Shown here in pieces: positions 56,073 through 64,000 of a stretch of DNA of 64,000 bases; positions within the stretch are counted from its first letter, which is position 1, and the number at the start of each line of letters is the position of its first letter. Under the pieces are notes generated by a model, which ran no database searches, was not told the DNA's origin, and saw nothing but the letters and a program-made list of their open reading frames with translations. Location of the stretch: contig JAZUIN010000024.1 in NCBI GenBank assembly GCA_045642225.1, forward strand, positions 124,001 through 188,000. The letters run 5' to 3'. The position numbers and the translations under genes are program-made. The stretch comes from RUG191 sp045642225. GTDB lineage: Bacteria > Bacillota > Clostridia > Lachnospirales > Lachnospiraceae.

Positions 56073-57119
56073 TTATTCTGCCAACTTTGCTTCTTGCTTT
56101 GCAAGCTCCAAATCATGTTCTGCCATGATACGACACAAGTCTTCATAGCTTGTCTTTTGTGGATTCCATCCAAGCTTTGTCTTAGCCTTTGTAGGATCTC
56201 CCCAAAGATTTACAACGTCTGTTGGACGATAGAACTCTTCTGATACTTCAACAAGAACCTTTCCTGTTGCCTTATCAATACCTTGTTCATTAACGCCTTC
56301 ACCTTTCCACTCTAGTTCAATACCTACATGCTTAAATGCAAGTGTTGTAAACTCTCTTACAGTATGCTGTACACCAGTTGCGATTACGTAATCATCTGGT
56401 TCATCCTGTTGCATAATAAGCCACATACATTCTACATAGTCTTTTGCATATCCCCAGTCACGTAAAGAATCAAGATTACCTAGATATAATTTCTCTTGTG
56501 TTCCAACTTTAATACGTCCTGCTGCACGTGTGATCTTACGTGTTACAAAATTCTCTCCACGTCTTTCAGACTCATGATTAAACAAAATACCATTAACTGC
56601 AAATTGTCCGTACGCTTCTCTATACTGTCTCATCATCCAGAAACCATATTGCTTTGCAACTGCGTATGGGCTATATGGATGAAATGGTGTATTTTCATTT
56701 TGAGGAACTTCTTCAACCTTACCATAAAGCTCTGATGTAGATGCTTGATAAATTTTACAAGTCTTATCCATACCTAACATATGAACAGCTTCAAGAATTC
56801 TTAGAACACCAATAGCGTCAACATCTCCAGTATATTCTGCTGCATCAAAAGAAACTCCAACGTGAGACTGTGCAGCCAAGTTATATATTTCGTCTGGTTT
56901 AACATTATTAACAATTTTTACAATAGATGAAGAGTCAGATAAATCACCGTCATGAATAGTTATTGTTCCTGCTTTCAAAAGGTGGTCAATTCTCTCTGTC
57001 GAATGAATTGAAGAACGACGAATAATGCCGTGAACCTCATAACCTTTTTCTAATAAGAATTCAGCTAAGTAACTACCATCTTGTCCTGTGATACCTGTAA
57101 TTAATGCTTTCTTTGCCAT
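56073..57119 (-). CDS. gmd: GDP-mannose 4,6-dehydratase
   Basis: A 348-residue extended SDR enzyme that makes GDP-4-dehydro-6-deoxy-D-mannose. It has the N-terminal GITGQDGSYLAEFLLEKGYEVHG motif, QASTSELYGKVEEVPQNE, the catalytic SPYAVAKQYGFW (YxxxK), and NHESERRGENFVTRKIT. AAAAGGAG precedes the ATG. Its substrate GDP-mannose is made by the enzymes at 17.9-21.2 kb, and its product is the substrate of the next gene upstream. Confidence 0.96.
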   Translation of the reverse strand: MAKKALITGITGQDGSYLAEFLLEKGYEVHGIIRRSSIHSTERIDHLLKAGTITIHDGDLSDSSSIVKIVNNVKPDEIYNLAAQSHVGVSFDAAEYTGDVDAIGVLRILEAVHMLGMDKTCKIYQASTSELYGKVEEVPQNENTPFHPYSPYAVAKQYGFWMMRQYREAYGQFAVNGILFNHESERRGENFVTRKITRAAGRIKVGTQEKLYLGNLDSLRDWGYAKDYVECMWLIMQQDEPDDYVIATGVQHTVREFTTLAFKHVGIELEWKGEGVNEQGIDKATGKVLVEVSEEFYRPTDVVNLWGDPTKAKTKLGWNPQKTSYEDLCRIMAEHDLELAKQEAKLAE

Positions 57120-57153
57120 GTTTTTTCTCCTTTTTTGATTAAAATATTTTTTC

Positions 57154-58110
57154 TTATTTCATAGTGTTAACCATATCTGTAAGTGTCTGTCTAAGCGGAA
57201 TAGTCGCTTCCCAACCTATATCCTTCTTGATTTTCTCAGCAGATCCAATAATTTGTCTATTATCGTCAGGTCGTACAAACTCAGGATTCACCTTGCCCTG
57301 TATGCTTACACCAACAACATCTGCAATCTCTGAAATTATCTCAGATAATGCAACACCTTGTCCTTTACAAATGTTATATACTTCACCCGGCTCACCATCC
57401 ATAAGCAATCCGTAATAAGCTCTCACAACATCCCTTACATCAACGAAATCACGAACTATTGTTGTATCTCCTGTTTCAATAATTCCTGATTCCCTTCCAC
57501 TTTCTTTAACATCAAGAATTCTTCTTACAAAAGAAGGTATAACAAATCTTTCATCTTGATGAGGTCCCATATGATTAAAGCTTCGTGTCAAGACAATGTC
57601 CATATCAAAACTGTCAACATATACCTTTGACATCATTTCTTGAGATACTCTAGCTACTGCATATGGACTTACAGGTGTAAGTGACATATCTTCTCGAAGT
57701 GGCAATTGGTCTTTAGATACATTTCCATATTCTTCGCTTGATCCTACACTCAAAATCCTACATCTATTAGGAAGCTTCCTAACTGCATTTGTCAAATTAA
57801 GAAAAATCTTAGTGTTATTGTTAAAACAATCTGCAGGATGCTCCCAGCTATATGCAACTGATGAAAATGCTGCTAAATGGAGAACATAATCAGGTGCAAA
57901 CCCTTCTACCATTTCATTTACTGCTTCTTCATCAAGCATATTACATTTCTTAAATGTTATATCAAGCACATCACTATATTGATTTATATCTAGCTTAGGC
58001 TCATTAACATCTGCCCCAAGAACTTCATATTTTAGATTATTTTCATATAAGTAATCCAAAAAATGTCTACTTACAAATCCTGAAAAACCTGTAATAATTA
58101 TTTTCTTCAC
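57154..58110 (-). CDS. rmd: GDP-4-dehydro-6-deoxy-D-mannose reductase
   Basis: A 318-residue extended SDR: IIITGFSGFVSRHFLDYL (Rossmann start), SVGSSEEYGNV, SPYAVARVSQEMM, SFNHMGPHQDERFVIPSF. The gene next to gmd makes GDP-D-rhamnose the likely product. The catalytic tetrad position usually written YxxxK reads YAVAR here. GDP-6-deoxy-D-talose is an alternative product. Confidence 0.88.
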   Translation of the reverse strand: MKKIIITGFSGFVSRHFLDYLYENNLKYEVLGADVNEPKLDINQYSDVLDITFKKCNMLDEEAVNEMVEGFAPDYVLHLAAFSSVAYSWEHPADCFNNNTKIFLNLTNAVRKLPNRCRILSVGSSEEYGNVSKDQLPLREDMSLTPVSPYAVARVSQEMMSKVYVDSFDMDIVLTRSFNHMGPHQDERFVIPSFVRRILDVKESGRESGIIETGDTTIVRDFVDVRDVVRAYYGLLMDGEPGEVYNICKGQGVALSEIISEIADVVGVSIQGKVNPEFVRPDDNRQIIGSAEKIKKDIGWEATIPLRQTLTDMVNTMK

Positions 58111-58133
58111 ATTCTTCTCCTTATATAACGCTA

Positions 58134-58634
58134 CTACGCTTCAACCTTATCTTCCTTCTTCTCAAGGAAAATCTTACGTGTTACGAAATTAAATATCATT
58201 ACTATTGCTGTTGCAATAATCTTAGCAATTGCTGTTGCTGTTCCATCAAATGTAAATTCATGAATGTATCCTAATATGTTTTGACACCACTCTGTAAACG
58301 AATTAGCCCAAGCTACATTTTCAACTAATTTCATACATCCTAGAATTATTACCTCGTTTAATCCCAAACCAATCAAACTAAGAATAACAAAAATGGTAAA
58401 CTCTTTACCGCGATTCATATCTTCGCGTCTTTCAAATACCCACTTCATACTTAGTAAATAATTCACGATTACAGATATTATAAAACCAAGCAATGCGCCT
58501 ACCATAGCTGCTGTTGTTGCTGCCATACCGAAATTACGTAGCACAAGTGCAACTATATTAGTTATTATAAAATCAACAAGAAATGATATTCCTCCAACAA
58601 CGCCAAATTTTAATATTTGTTTAAGTAAATTCAT
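58134..58634 (-). CDS. GtrA-family membrane protein
   Basis: A 166-residue GtrA/DPMS-like protein with four membrane helices: QILKFGVVGGISFLVDFIIT, then GALLGFIISVIVNYLLSMKWVF (the typical N-Y-xx-xx-W-F of the family), a third helix near residue 85 and a fourth near 130-148. The family flips polyprenyl-phosphate sugars or anchors the partner GT2. The ATG at 58634 follows GGAG; an in-frame TTG at 58670 overlaps the GT2 gene and is rejected. It is four bases downstream of the GT2. Confidence 0.9.
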   Translation of the reverse strand: MNLLKQILKFGVVGGISFLVDFIITNIVALVLRNFGMAATTAAMVGALLGFIISVIVNYLLSMKWVFERREDMNRGKEFTIFVILSLIGLGLNEVIILGCMKLVENVAWANSFTEWCQNILGYIHEFTFDGTATAIAKIIATAIVMIFNFVTRKIFLEKKEDKVEA

Positions 58635-58638
58635 TTTC

Positions 58639-59373
58639 TTACTTCTCCTTCTTTGGCAAGCCTGCTCCAAGTCTTACGAAGAACAATCTTACTAATGTTG
58701 AAATAAATGTACAAATATATGGTAATAATCTTCTCTTAGACTCTCCATACATTCTCTTTTGGAAATCAATAGGAACTTCTCCAAACTTCAATTTATGATT
58801 TGGTTTGTTTATCTGAAGCATTAACAACACTTCTTCTAAAACATCATAATTCTTACTCTTTAAATAACCTTTTACCTGCTTTAGCTGTTTTGTATGATAC
58901 AAACGAAAATCCGTTGACAAATCATTCGCCTTAAGACCTAACATTACTCTATACGCAAAGTTTAATAACTTACTCATAATTTGTGATGACTTTGTATCAT
59001 TAGTTTTTCCGCCTTTACAGTAGCGAGAACCAATTACAACATCACATTTATCTTCAACAAATTTCTTATGCATTGCAGGAATTGTTACTGGTGGATGAGA
59101 CCCATCCGAATCCATAATCAAAAACTTATCCATTTTTGCATATTTAATACCTGTTTTAAATGCACCTGCAAACCCTGGCTTTTCTTGATTAATATATCTC
59201 GCACCATATTGTTCGCATACAGATTTTGTATTATCCAAAGGCTTCTCTGTGTCAACAATGATTATTTCATAATCTTCTCCACACTTTTCCACATTTTCCT
59301 TAATCTGTGGCAAAAGAACCTTCAAATTTTCTTCTTCTTTATAAGCTAGTAATACTACACTTATTCCCATCAT
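58639..59373 (-). CDS. GT2 glycosyltransferase, DPM-like
   Basis: A 244-residue GT-A protein: VVLLAYKEEENLKVLLP, IIIVDTEKPLDNT, FLIMDSDGSHPPVTIP (metal-binding Asp-Ser-Asp). It lacks clear C-terminal helices, unlike the GT2 at 15103, and is paired with a separate GtrA. It should load a nucleotide sugar, likely GDP-mannose or GDP-rhamnose given its operon, onto polyprenyl phosphate. First gene of GT2-gtrA-rmd-gmd. The start may be the ATG at 59373 or the next codon at 59370. Confidence 0.87.
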   Translation of the reverse strand: MMGISVVLLAYKEEENLKVLLPQIKENVEKCGEDYEIIIVDTEKPLDNTKSVCEQYGARYINQEKPGFAGAFKTGIKYAKMDKFLIMDSDGSHPPVTIPAMHKKFVEDKCDVVIGSRYCKGGKTNDTKSSQIMSKLLNFAYRVMLGLKANDLSTDFRLYHTKQLKQVKGYLKSKNYDVLEEVLLMLQINKPNHKLKFGEVPIDFQKRMYGESKRRLLPYICTFISTLVRLFFVRLGAGLPKKEK

Positions 59374-59416
59374 TTTCTCCTTTTTTACGCAAAATAATAC
59401 ACCCTCATACTTTTAT

Positions 59417-59446
59417 ATTATATCTTGTTTAGAGGACATAAATCAA
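59417..59446 (-). promoter_or_regulatory. Promoter of the GT2-gtrA-rmd-gmd operon
   Basis: On the minus strand TTGATT (59446-59441), an 18-base spacer and TATAAT (59422-59417), 43 bases upstream of the GT2 start. Confidence 0.65.
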
Positions 59447-59570
59447 TATTAAAAATTGCATAAGTTTTACTGCATTTATAACACTTTTATTATATACCAC
59501 ATCTAAAGATTGATGCTTTTATTACAAGGAATGATATCATCATCAACATTTACCATAAACGCAATCAATA

Positions 59571-59579
59571 TGCTATAAT
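59571..59579 (+). promoter_or_regulatory. Extended -10 promoter of greA
   Basis: TGCTATAAT, 26 bases before the greA ATG, is an extended -10; a partial -35 (TTACCA) lies 18 bases upstream of the hexamer. Confidence 0.6.
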
Positions 59580-59605
59580 AAATATTATTATTTCAAGGAG
59601 TCAAT

Positions 59606-60109
59606 ATGAAACAACAATTAACACAATCAGATATAGATAAAATCAATGCAGAAATCGAAGAAAGAAAACTTGTTAAACGTCCAGAGCTAATCCAAGCTGT
59701 GAAGGAAGCTCGTGCACAAGGCGACCTATCTGAAAACTTTGAGTATTATGCCGCAAAACGTGAAAAAAATCAAAATGAATCTCGTATTAAATATCTAGAA
59801 AGAATCCTAAAGACCGCTTCTGTCATTAGTGATGAATCAAAAGCTGGTGAAGTTGGAATTAATAACACGGTGACCGTTGAGTATTTAGACGATCATACTA
59901 GAGACACTTTCAAAATTGTTACTTCTATTCGTTCTAGCTCTCTAAAAGATTTAATAAGCATAGAATCCCCTATTGGAAAAGGAATTCTTGGAAAAAAAGA
60001 AGGAGACGTTGTCACTATAAAAATAGATTCAAACATCTCCTATGATTTAAAAATAATATCCATTGATGAAACTAGCGATGATTCAAACGATGAACTTCAA
60101 AAATATTAA
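59606..60109 (+). CDS. greA: Transcription elongation factor GreA
   Basis: A 167-residue GreA. The N-terminal coiled coil has the conserved acidic tip GDLSENFEYYAAKR, followed by LERILKTASVI, then the C-terminal FKBP-like domain (TVTVEYLDDHTRDTFKIV, SPIGKGILGKKEGDVVTI). It rescues backtracked RNA polymerase by stimulating transcript cleavage. AAGGAG lies before the ATG. Its stop codon abuts the stop of the convergent gene at 60110. Confidence 0.96.
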   Translation: MKQQLTQSDIDKINAEIEERKLVKRPELIQAVKEARAQGDLSENFEYYAAKREKNQNESRIKYLERILKTASVISDESKAGEVGINNTVTVEYLDDHTRDTFKIVTSIRSSSLKDLISIESPIGKGILGKKEGDVVTIKIDSNISYDLKIISIDETSDDSNDELQKY

Positions 60110-60340
60110 TTATCTTTTTTGCTTTTTCATCTTCTCTTGACGTTGCGAATAAAGAAGTTCTAACTTCTCGCCTATCATTTCATCGGTTTGCATTGTTTTT
60201 AATTGCTCTTTTATTCTTGTTTTGTGAATCTCAAGCTCATCTAGTTCTTTTCTAAGCAATTCTTGCTTTCTTTCAATTTCTCTATATTTATCATATAAAT
60301 CTTCTATTTCTCTTTTCTCTGAAAAATCATTCACTTGCAT
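60110..60340 (-). CDS. Small coiled-coil protein of unknown function
   Basis: A 76-residue, highly charged protein predicted to be one long helix (heptad-like IEDLYDKYREIERKQELLRK with ELDELEIHKTRIKEQL). GGGAG precedes the ATG, whose start overlaps the DUF6020-like gene by ten bases, so it is translationally coupled to it. No helix is hydrophobic. I do not recognise a family. Confidence 0.7.
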   Translation of the reverse strand: MQVNDFSEKREIEDLYDKYREIERKQELLRKELDELEIHKTRIKEQLKTMQTDEMIGEKLELLYSQRQEKMKKQKR

Positions 60341-62262
60341 TTGCTTTCTCCCTCAATACCCTTATCTTCTGGCAACAATAACAACACTGCTATAAATAGT
60401 ATAGAATATATCACAGGCATAATATATCTCGAATTTCCATTATCTGGTGATACTAAGCATATTGCATATACTATTACCGGCATAACATTAAGCATTATAT
60501 AATCTTTTTTCTTCTTATAAATGCTATACACAACCATAACTAATACAATCCATGGCAAAAATCCCATCGACATAAAAATATTAATAAATGGAATTTTCTC
60601 AAAGGAAAGCATCATTTGATTTACTACAAATCTAGCATTTTTCATCAACTCAAAGTTAGTAACATACAAATGTTCATATTCCTTATTCGGATCATGCTTT
60701 TGCAAATATGGTTCAAATTCATAATACACCAAATTTGAAATTTTATCTATATCCCAATATTCATAGGTATTATTAACAGTTGCTTCTACATATGTCAACG
60801 GATGCTTAAAAAACATCATCGCCCAGGTCTTAAAATATTCATTTAAATCCGTGCTAGACGCATTCTGTTTGTATTCCTCTTTAATATAATCACTCAAATC
60901 AGGTCTATAATATTTCGCCAAAGATTTATAAGGAAGAACCTTATTTATTGCTTCCTTTTCCTCTTCTGTTACTTCATCACCATGTTCTACAACATATCTT
61001 GCTGTTTGTTGAAATGGTACTGAAAGCGCCTCTTGTTTCCCTACTGGTGCTACATTTAACAACGGTAAAAGAATTGCAACCCATAATACTCTATATAAAA
61101 CGGTTGGAACACCCACAGAAATTAGGATTTTCCACCATTCTTTTCGATATATCACTAAATATATTATACCAACTATTATTATTACATAGAAGCCATAATT
61201 TTTGGTAAGCATTAAACCAAGGCTATTTAATGCAAACAAAACATCAAACCACCACTTAGAAAACGCTTTTCCTTTTGTTCTTGCAATTTCAGCCATCAAT
61301 ATAACTAATAACAAAGAAAATAGCGCATACCAAGTATCCTTTAACATACAAATTGCATACATTGGAAATATAGGAATAAACATTATAACTAATTGGATAA
61401 CTAAACGTCTATTTCGAGTTACTCCTGCAAATCTTAAATATTGTAAAGCCACTGTAAAAACTACCGCGCTTACTACCATGTGAAAAATCGTGTATATCGC
61501 AACGCCTATTGTTATGTTTCCGAATACATTTAAGCCTAGTTTAAAGAAAGCTTCAAATAACAATGTTGTTAAAAACGGATGATGATTTGTGTAAAATGTT
61601 ATAGGTGGTTTTATCGTTGTTAAATCATTAATATAACTTTTGATTCCAAAGCTTTGCATCAATTGAATTACAGTGTCCGTATTTGCCGTACCCGGGAAAA
61701 ATATAACAAAATATGGCAACCACGCAATCAAAAACAACCCGCAAATGATAAGCGAATTTGTCCACGTTGTCTTTTCTTTCACAAATTCTTTTTGTATCCC
61801 AAACTTATTTAATAAGTCAAACAAAAATTTTAATCCGTAGTAAAAAACTACTCCGTATACTATTCCTTTATATAATGCTCTACTAAAATTAAGTCCTGAT
61901 CCCCAAATATATACGCTTGAATCACTAGCATCAAAAGAAAGTGCCGTCACTTGACCTAGCGCGAACAACACCGAAACAATAATTAACGTTATTTTCAACC
62001 CTTTTTCATGCTTAATTCTCGAAGAAAAATAGATTAAAATACCTATACCTATTGCCATCAAAAATGTTGAAAATCTATCGCCATTTAACGACAAATATAT
62101 TGTCCTAAAAAATTCTGTTACACCCGTGAGCTGATCTATCTCTGTATTCGCTGGCGTTATAACTTTAGTAATAGACATTTCTAAACCAACACTACAAAGA
62201 ATTCCCACTAATATGGATATTACAGCTCTTTTCTTATCCATTCTATAAATAAAACTACTCAT
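60331..62262 (-). CDS. DUF6020-like polytopic membrane protein (second copy)
   Basis: A 643-residue protein with about 12-14 membrane helices, a distant paralogue of 29524-31296. Shared blocks: FFPGTANTDTVIQLMQSF with TNHHPFLTTLLFEAFFKLG, an extracytoplasmic region starting SVPFQQTARYV with TEEEKEAINKVLPY, YRPDLSDYIK and YWDIDKI, and VSPDNGNSRYIMPVIY at the end. It resembles GT-C enzymes and is separate from the 27-gene block, beside greA. I take the ATG at 62262; an in-frame TTG at 62274 is the alternative and neither has a strong ribosome site. Confidence 0.75.
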   Translation of the reverse strand: MSSFIYRMDKKRAVISILVGILCSVGLEMSITKVITPANTEIDQLTGVTEFFRTIYLSLNGDRFSTFLMAIGIGILIYFSSRIKHEKGLKITLIIVSVLFALGQVTALSFDASDSSVYIWGSGLNFSRALYKGIVYGVVFYYGLKFLFDLLNKFGIQKEFVKEKTTWTNSLIICGLFLIAWLPYFVIFFPGTANTDTVIQLMQSFGIKSYINDLTTIKPPITFYTNHHPFLTTLLFEAFFKLGLNVFGNITIGVAIYTIFHMVVSAVVFTVALQYLRFAGVTRNRRLVIQLVIMFIPIFPMYAICMLKDTWYALFSLLLVILMAEIARTKGKAFSKWWFDVLFALNSLGLMLTKNYGFYVIIIVGIIYLVIYRKEWWKILISVGVPTVLYRVLWVAILLPLLNVAPVGKQEALSVPFQQTARYVVEHGDEVTEEEKEAINKVLPYKSLAKYYRPDLSDYIKEEYKQNASSTDLNEYFKTWAMMFFKHPLTYVEATVNNTYEYWDIDKISNLVYYEFEPYLQKHDPNKEYEHLYVTNFELMKNARFVVNQMMLSFEKIPFINIFMSMGFLPWIVLVMVVYSIYKKKKDYIMLNVMPVIVYAICLVSPDNGNSRYIMPVIYSILFIAVLLLLPEDKGIEGESKCK

Positions 62263-62359
62263 ATCTAACCACAAACTTTTATTACTTAATCACTCAACAA
62301 TATATCCTTTTATATAACAACCAAATAATTATTATATAAAAACACATATTATAAACTAC

Positions 62360-62381
62360 GCCCCCGGTTATCCCCGGGGGC
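62360..62381 (-). terminator. Terminator of the atp operon
   Basis: GCCCCCGG and CCGGGGGC form an 8-pair, GC-only stem with a 6-base loop 17 bases past the atpC stop. A T-rich tract (GTAGTTTATAAT) follows on the minus strand. This is the most GC-rich spot of the intergenic sequence around it. Confidence 0.75.
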
Positions 62382-62397
62382 TAAAAAACAATGAATA

Positions 62398-62796
62398 TTA
62401 TACAGTAAGGTTTTGTCTTACCAAAGCCTTTTTAAGTGCAATTTCTGCTCTCACAACGTCTATTGAGGAATCATTTTTACTCAAACGTCCTCGTGCACGT
62501 TCTTCTGCCGCATGAGCTCTCGAAACATCAATCTCTTCTGGCCACTCAGCAATTTCTGCAAGAATTGTTACTTTATCTGGAAGAATTTCTGCAAAACCAG
62601 CGTGAACTGCTGCTTTAACATTTTCCTCAGCGTGAATAGTAACTATTCCTGGCGCAATTACTGTTGTAAGGGAAATATGTTCTGGATAAACTCCAATTTC
62701 TCCCTCAGTGGTATTGAATTCGATCATGCTTGCTTCACCCTTATAAAAAACTCTGTCTGGTGTAATGATTTCAACTTCCACTAACTTTTCTGCCAT
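62398..62796 (-). CDS. atpC: ATP synthase epsilon subunit
   Basis: A 132-residue F1 epsilon subunit. It has the N-terminal beta-sandwich (VEIITPDRVFYKGEASMI, TTEGEIGVYPEHISLTTV) and the C-terminal helical hairpin (RAHAAEERARGRL). AAGGAG precedes the ATG. It follows atpD by 11 bases and ends the atp operon. Confidence 0.96.
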   Translation of the reverse strand: MAEKLVEVEIITPDRVFYKGEASMIEFNTTEGEIGVYPEHISLTTVIAPGIVTIHAEENVKAAVHAGFAEILPDKVTILAEIAEWPEEIDVSRAHAAEERARGRLSKNDSSIDVVRAEIALKKALVRQNLTV

Positions 62797-62807
62797 AGTC
62801 TCACTCC

Positions 62808-64000
62808 TTACTTCATACGAGCTCGAACTTCATCAATTGATCCAGCATTTAAGAAATGTCCTTCTGGAATGTCATCATGCTTTCCTTCTAGAATTTCCTT
62901 AAAACCACGAACTGTTTCATTTACTGGTACATATTTACCTTCAAGACCTGTAAATTGACCTGCAACAAAGAATGGTTGTGATAAAAATCTTTGAACCTTT
63001 CTAGCACGGCTAACTACAAGCTTATCCTCTTCTGATAATTCATCCATACCAAGAATTGCAATAATATCTTGTAATTCTTTGTATTTCTGAAGAATCTCTT
63101 GAACACCTCTAGCAACTTCAAAATGTTCTTGTCCAACAATACGTGGATCTAGAATTCTTGATGTTGAACCTAAAGGATCTACTGCAGGATAAATACCAAG
63201 CTCTGCAATAGAACGTTCTAGTACAGTTGTAGCATCCAAGTGCGCAAATGTAGTAGCAGGCGCAGGGTCTGTTAAGTCATCAGCAGGTACATATACAGCT
63301 TGAACCGATGTAATAGATCCATTTTTTGTAGATGTAATACGCTCTTGTAATGCACCCATTTCTGTCTGCAATGTTGGTTGGTAACCAACGGCTGAAGGCA
63401 TACGTCCAAGCAACGCTGAAACCTCAGAACCAGCTTGTGTAAAACGGAAAATGTTATCAATAAATAACAACACATCCTTTCCACCCTTATCACGGAAATA
63501 CTCTGCCATTGTAAGACCTGTAAGACCAACTCTCATACGAGCTCCTGGTGGCTCGTTCATCTGACCAAATACCATACAAGTCTTGTCAATTACTCCTGAC
63601 TCCTTCATTTCAAAATAAAGGTCGTTTCCTTCACGAGTACGCTCACCTACACCAGTAAATACTGAGTATCCACCGTGCTCTGTAGCGATATTGTGAATCA
63701 ATTCTTGAATTAATACTGTTTTACCAACTCCGGCACCACCGAATAGACCGATTTTACCACCCTTTTGATATGGACAAAGCAAGTCTACAACTTTAATACC
63801 TGTTTCTAGGATTTCTTGTGTTGTTGCTTGTTCTTCAAAAGAAGGTGCCTTTCTATGAATTGGCATATACTCTACATCTGTAGGTGCTTCAACCTCATCA
63901 ATAGGGTCACCCAAAACGTTAAAGATTCTTCCTAATGTTGCTTCACCAACAGGAACTGAAATAGGAGCTCCTGTAGCCACTGCATCCATTCCACGAACTA
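62808..64000 (-). CDS. atpD: ATP synthase beta subunit (5' end outside window)
   Basis: F1 beta subunit missing its N-terminal region because the gene runs off the right edge; the frame stays open to 64000 (VRG precedes MDAV). It has Walker A GGAGVGKT, TGVGERTREGNDLYFE with the catalytic glutamate of GERxxE, and Walker B VLLFIDNIF. The 3' end is complete. It catalyses ATP synthesis or hydrolysis coupled to proton or sodium flow. Confidence 0.97.
   Translation of the reverse strand, partial: VRGMDAVATGAPISVPVGEATLGRIFNVLGDPIDEVEAPTDVEYMPIHRKAPSFEEQATTQEILETGIKVVDLLCPYQKGGKIGLFGGAGVGKTVLIQELIHNIATEHGGYSVFTGVGERTREGNDLYFEMKESGVIDKTCMVFGQMNEPPGARMRVGLTGLTMAEYFRDKGGKDVLLFIDNIFRFTQAGSEVSALLGRMPSAVGYQPTLQTEMGALQERITSTKNGSITSVQAVYVPADDLTDPAPATTFAHLDATTVLERSIAELGIYPAVDPLGSTSRILDPRIVGQEHFEVARGVQEILQKYKELQDIIAILGMDELSEEDKLVVSRARKVQRFLSQPFFVAGQFTGLEGKYVPVNETVRGFKEILEGKHDDIPEGHFLNAGSIDEVRARMK

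Noticed and set aside
57121..57153. Terminator between rmd and gmd
   Set aside because: Only a T-rich stretch is present; there is no hairpin, and the genes form one pathway operon.

Overview
The window is AT-rich and fits a low-GC Firmicute, most likely a Lachnospiraceae-type Clostridium relative. This placement is inferred from gene content (dnaX-ybaB-recR, PBP1A, ROK glucokinase, atpD-atpC, a Lachnospiraceae-style repeat surface protein), AGGAG-type ribosome sites and several TTG/GTG starts; there is no rRNA or tRNA gene to confirm it. Almost everything is on the minus strand. Plus-strand genes are a TetR regulator, a class II aldolase-like protein and greA.

Layout. 1-1663: 5' part of a secreted surface protein running off the left edge. 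2.1-6.6 kb: heterodimeric ABC exporter (one degenerate and one normal ATPase site) divergent from a TetR regulator, with a palindromic operator. 6.6-13.4 kb: glcK, PBP1A, aldolase-like gene, recR-ybaB-dnaX. 13.4-21.3 kb: tocopherol-cyclase-like protein with an 11-residue repeat tract, GtrB/DPM-type glycosyltransferase, phosphohexomutase, GDP-mannose pyrophosphorylase, and a three-domain GDP-mannose pyrophosphorylase/cupin/ManA fusion. 21.3-56.0 kb: 27 closely spaced minus-strand genes, all but one polytopic membrane proteins. 56.0-59.4 kb: gmd, rmd, gtrA and a DPM-like GT2 under their own promoter and terminator. 59.6-64.0 kb: greA, a small coiled-coil protein, a DUF6020-type protein, and the end of the atp operon.

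The 21-56 kb block is the notable part. It holds ten acyltransferase-3 (Acyl_transf_3) proteins and the relic of an eleventh; eight full-length members, plus one shortened divergent member, of an approximately 410-residue membrane family I cannot name; two close paralogues of a GT-C-like family; a DUF6020-like and a DUF6311-like protein; three other GT-C-like or unknown membrane proteins; and one FAD oxidoreductase. It has no cytosolic GT1/GT4-type glycosyltransferase and no Wzx/Wzy that I can recognise.

How it may work (inference). The flanking genes can make GDP-mannose and GDP-D-rhamnose. The two GT2 proteins could load sugars onto polyprenyl phosphate, GtrA could flip them, and the many GT-C-like proteins could transfer them outside the membrane to a cell-surface glycan that the acyltransferases then acylate. 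The repeated family and its interleaved acyltransferases would be the diversifying part of the system.
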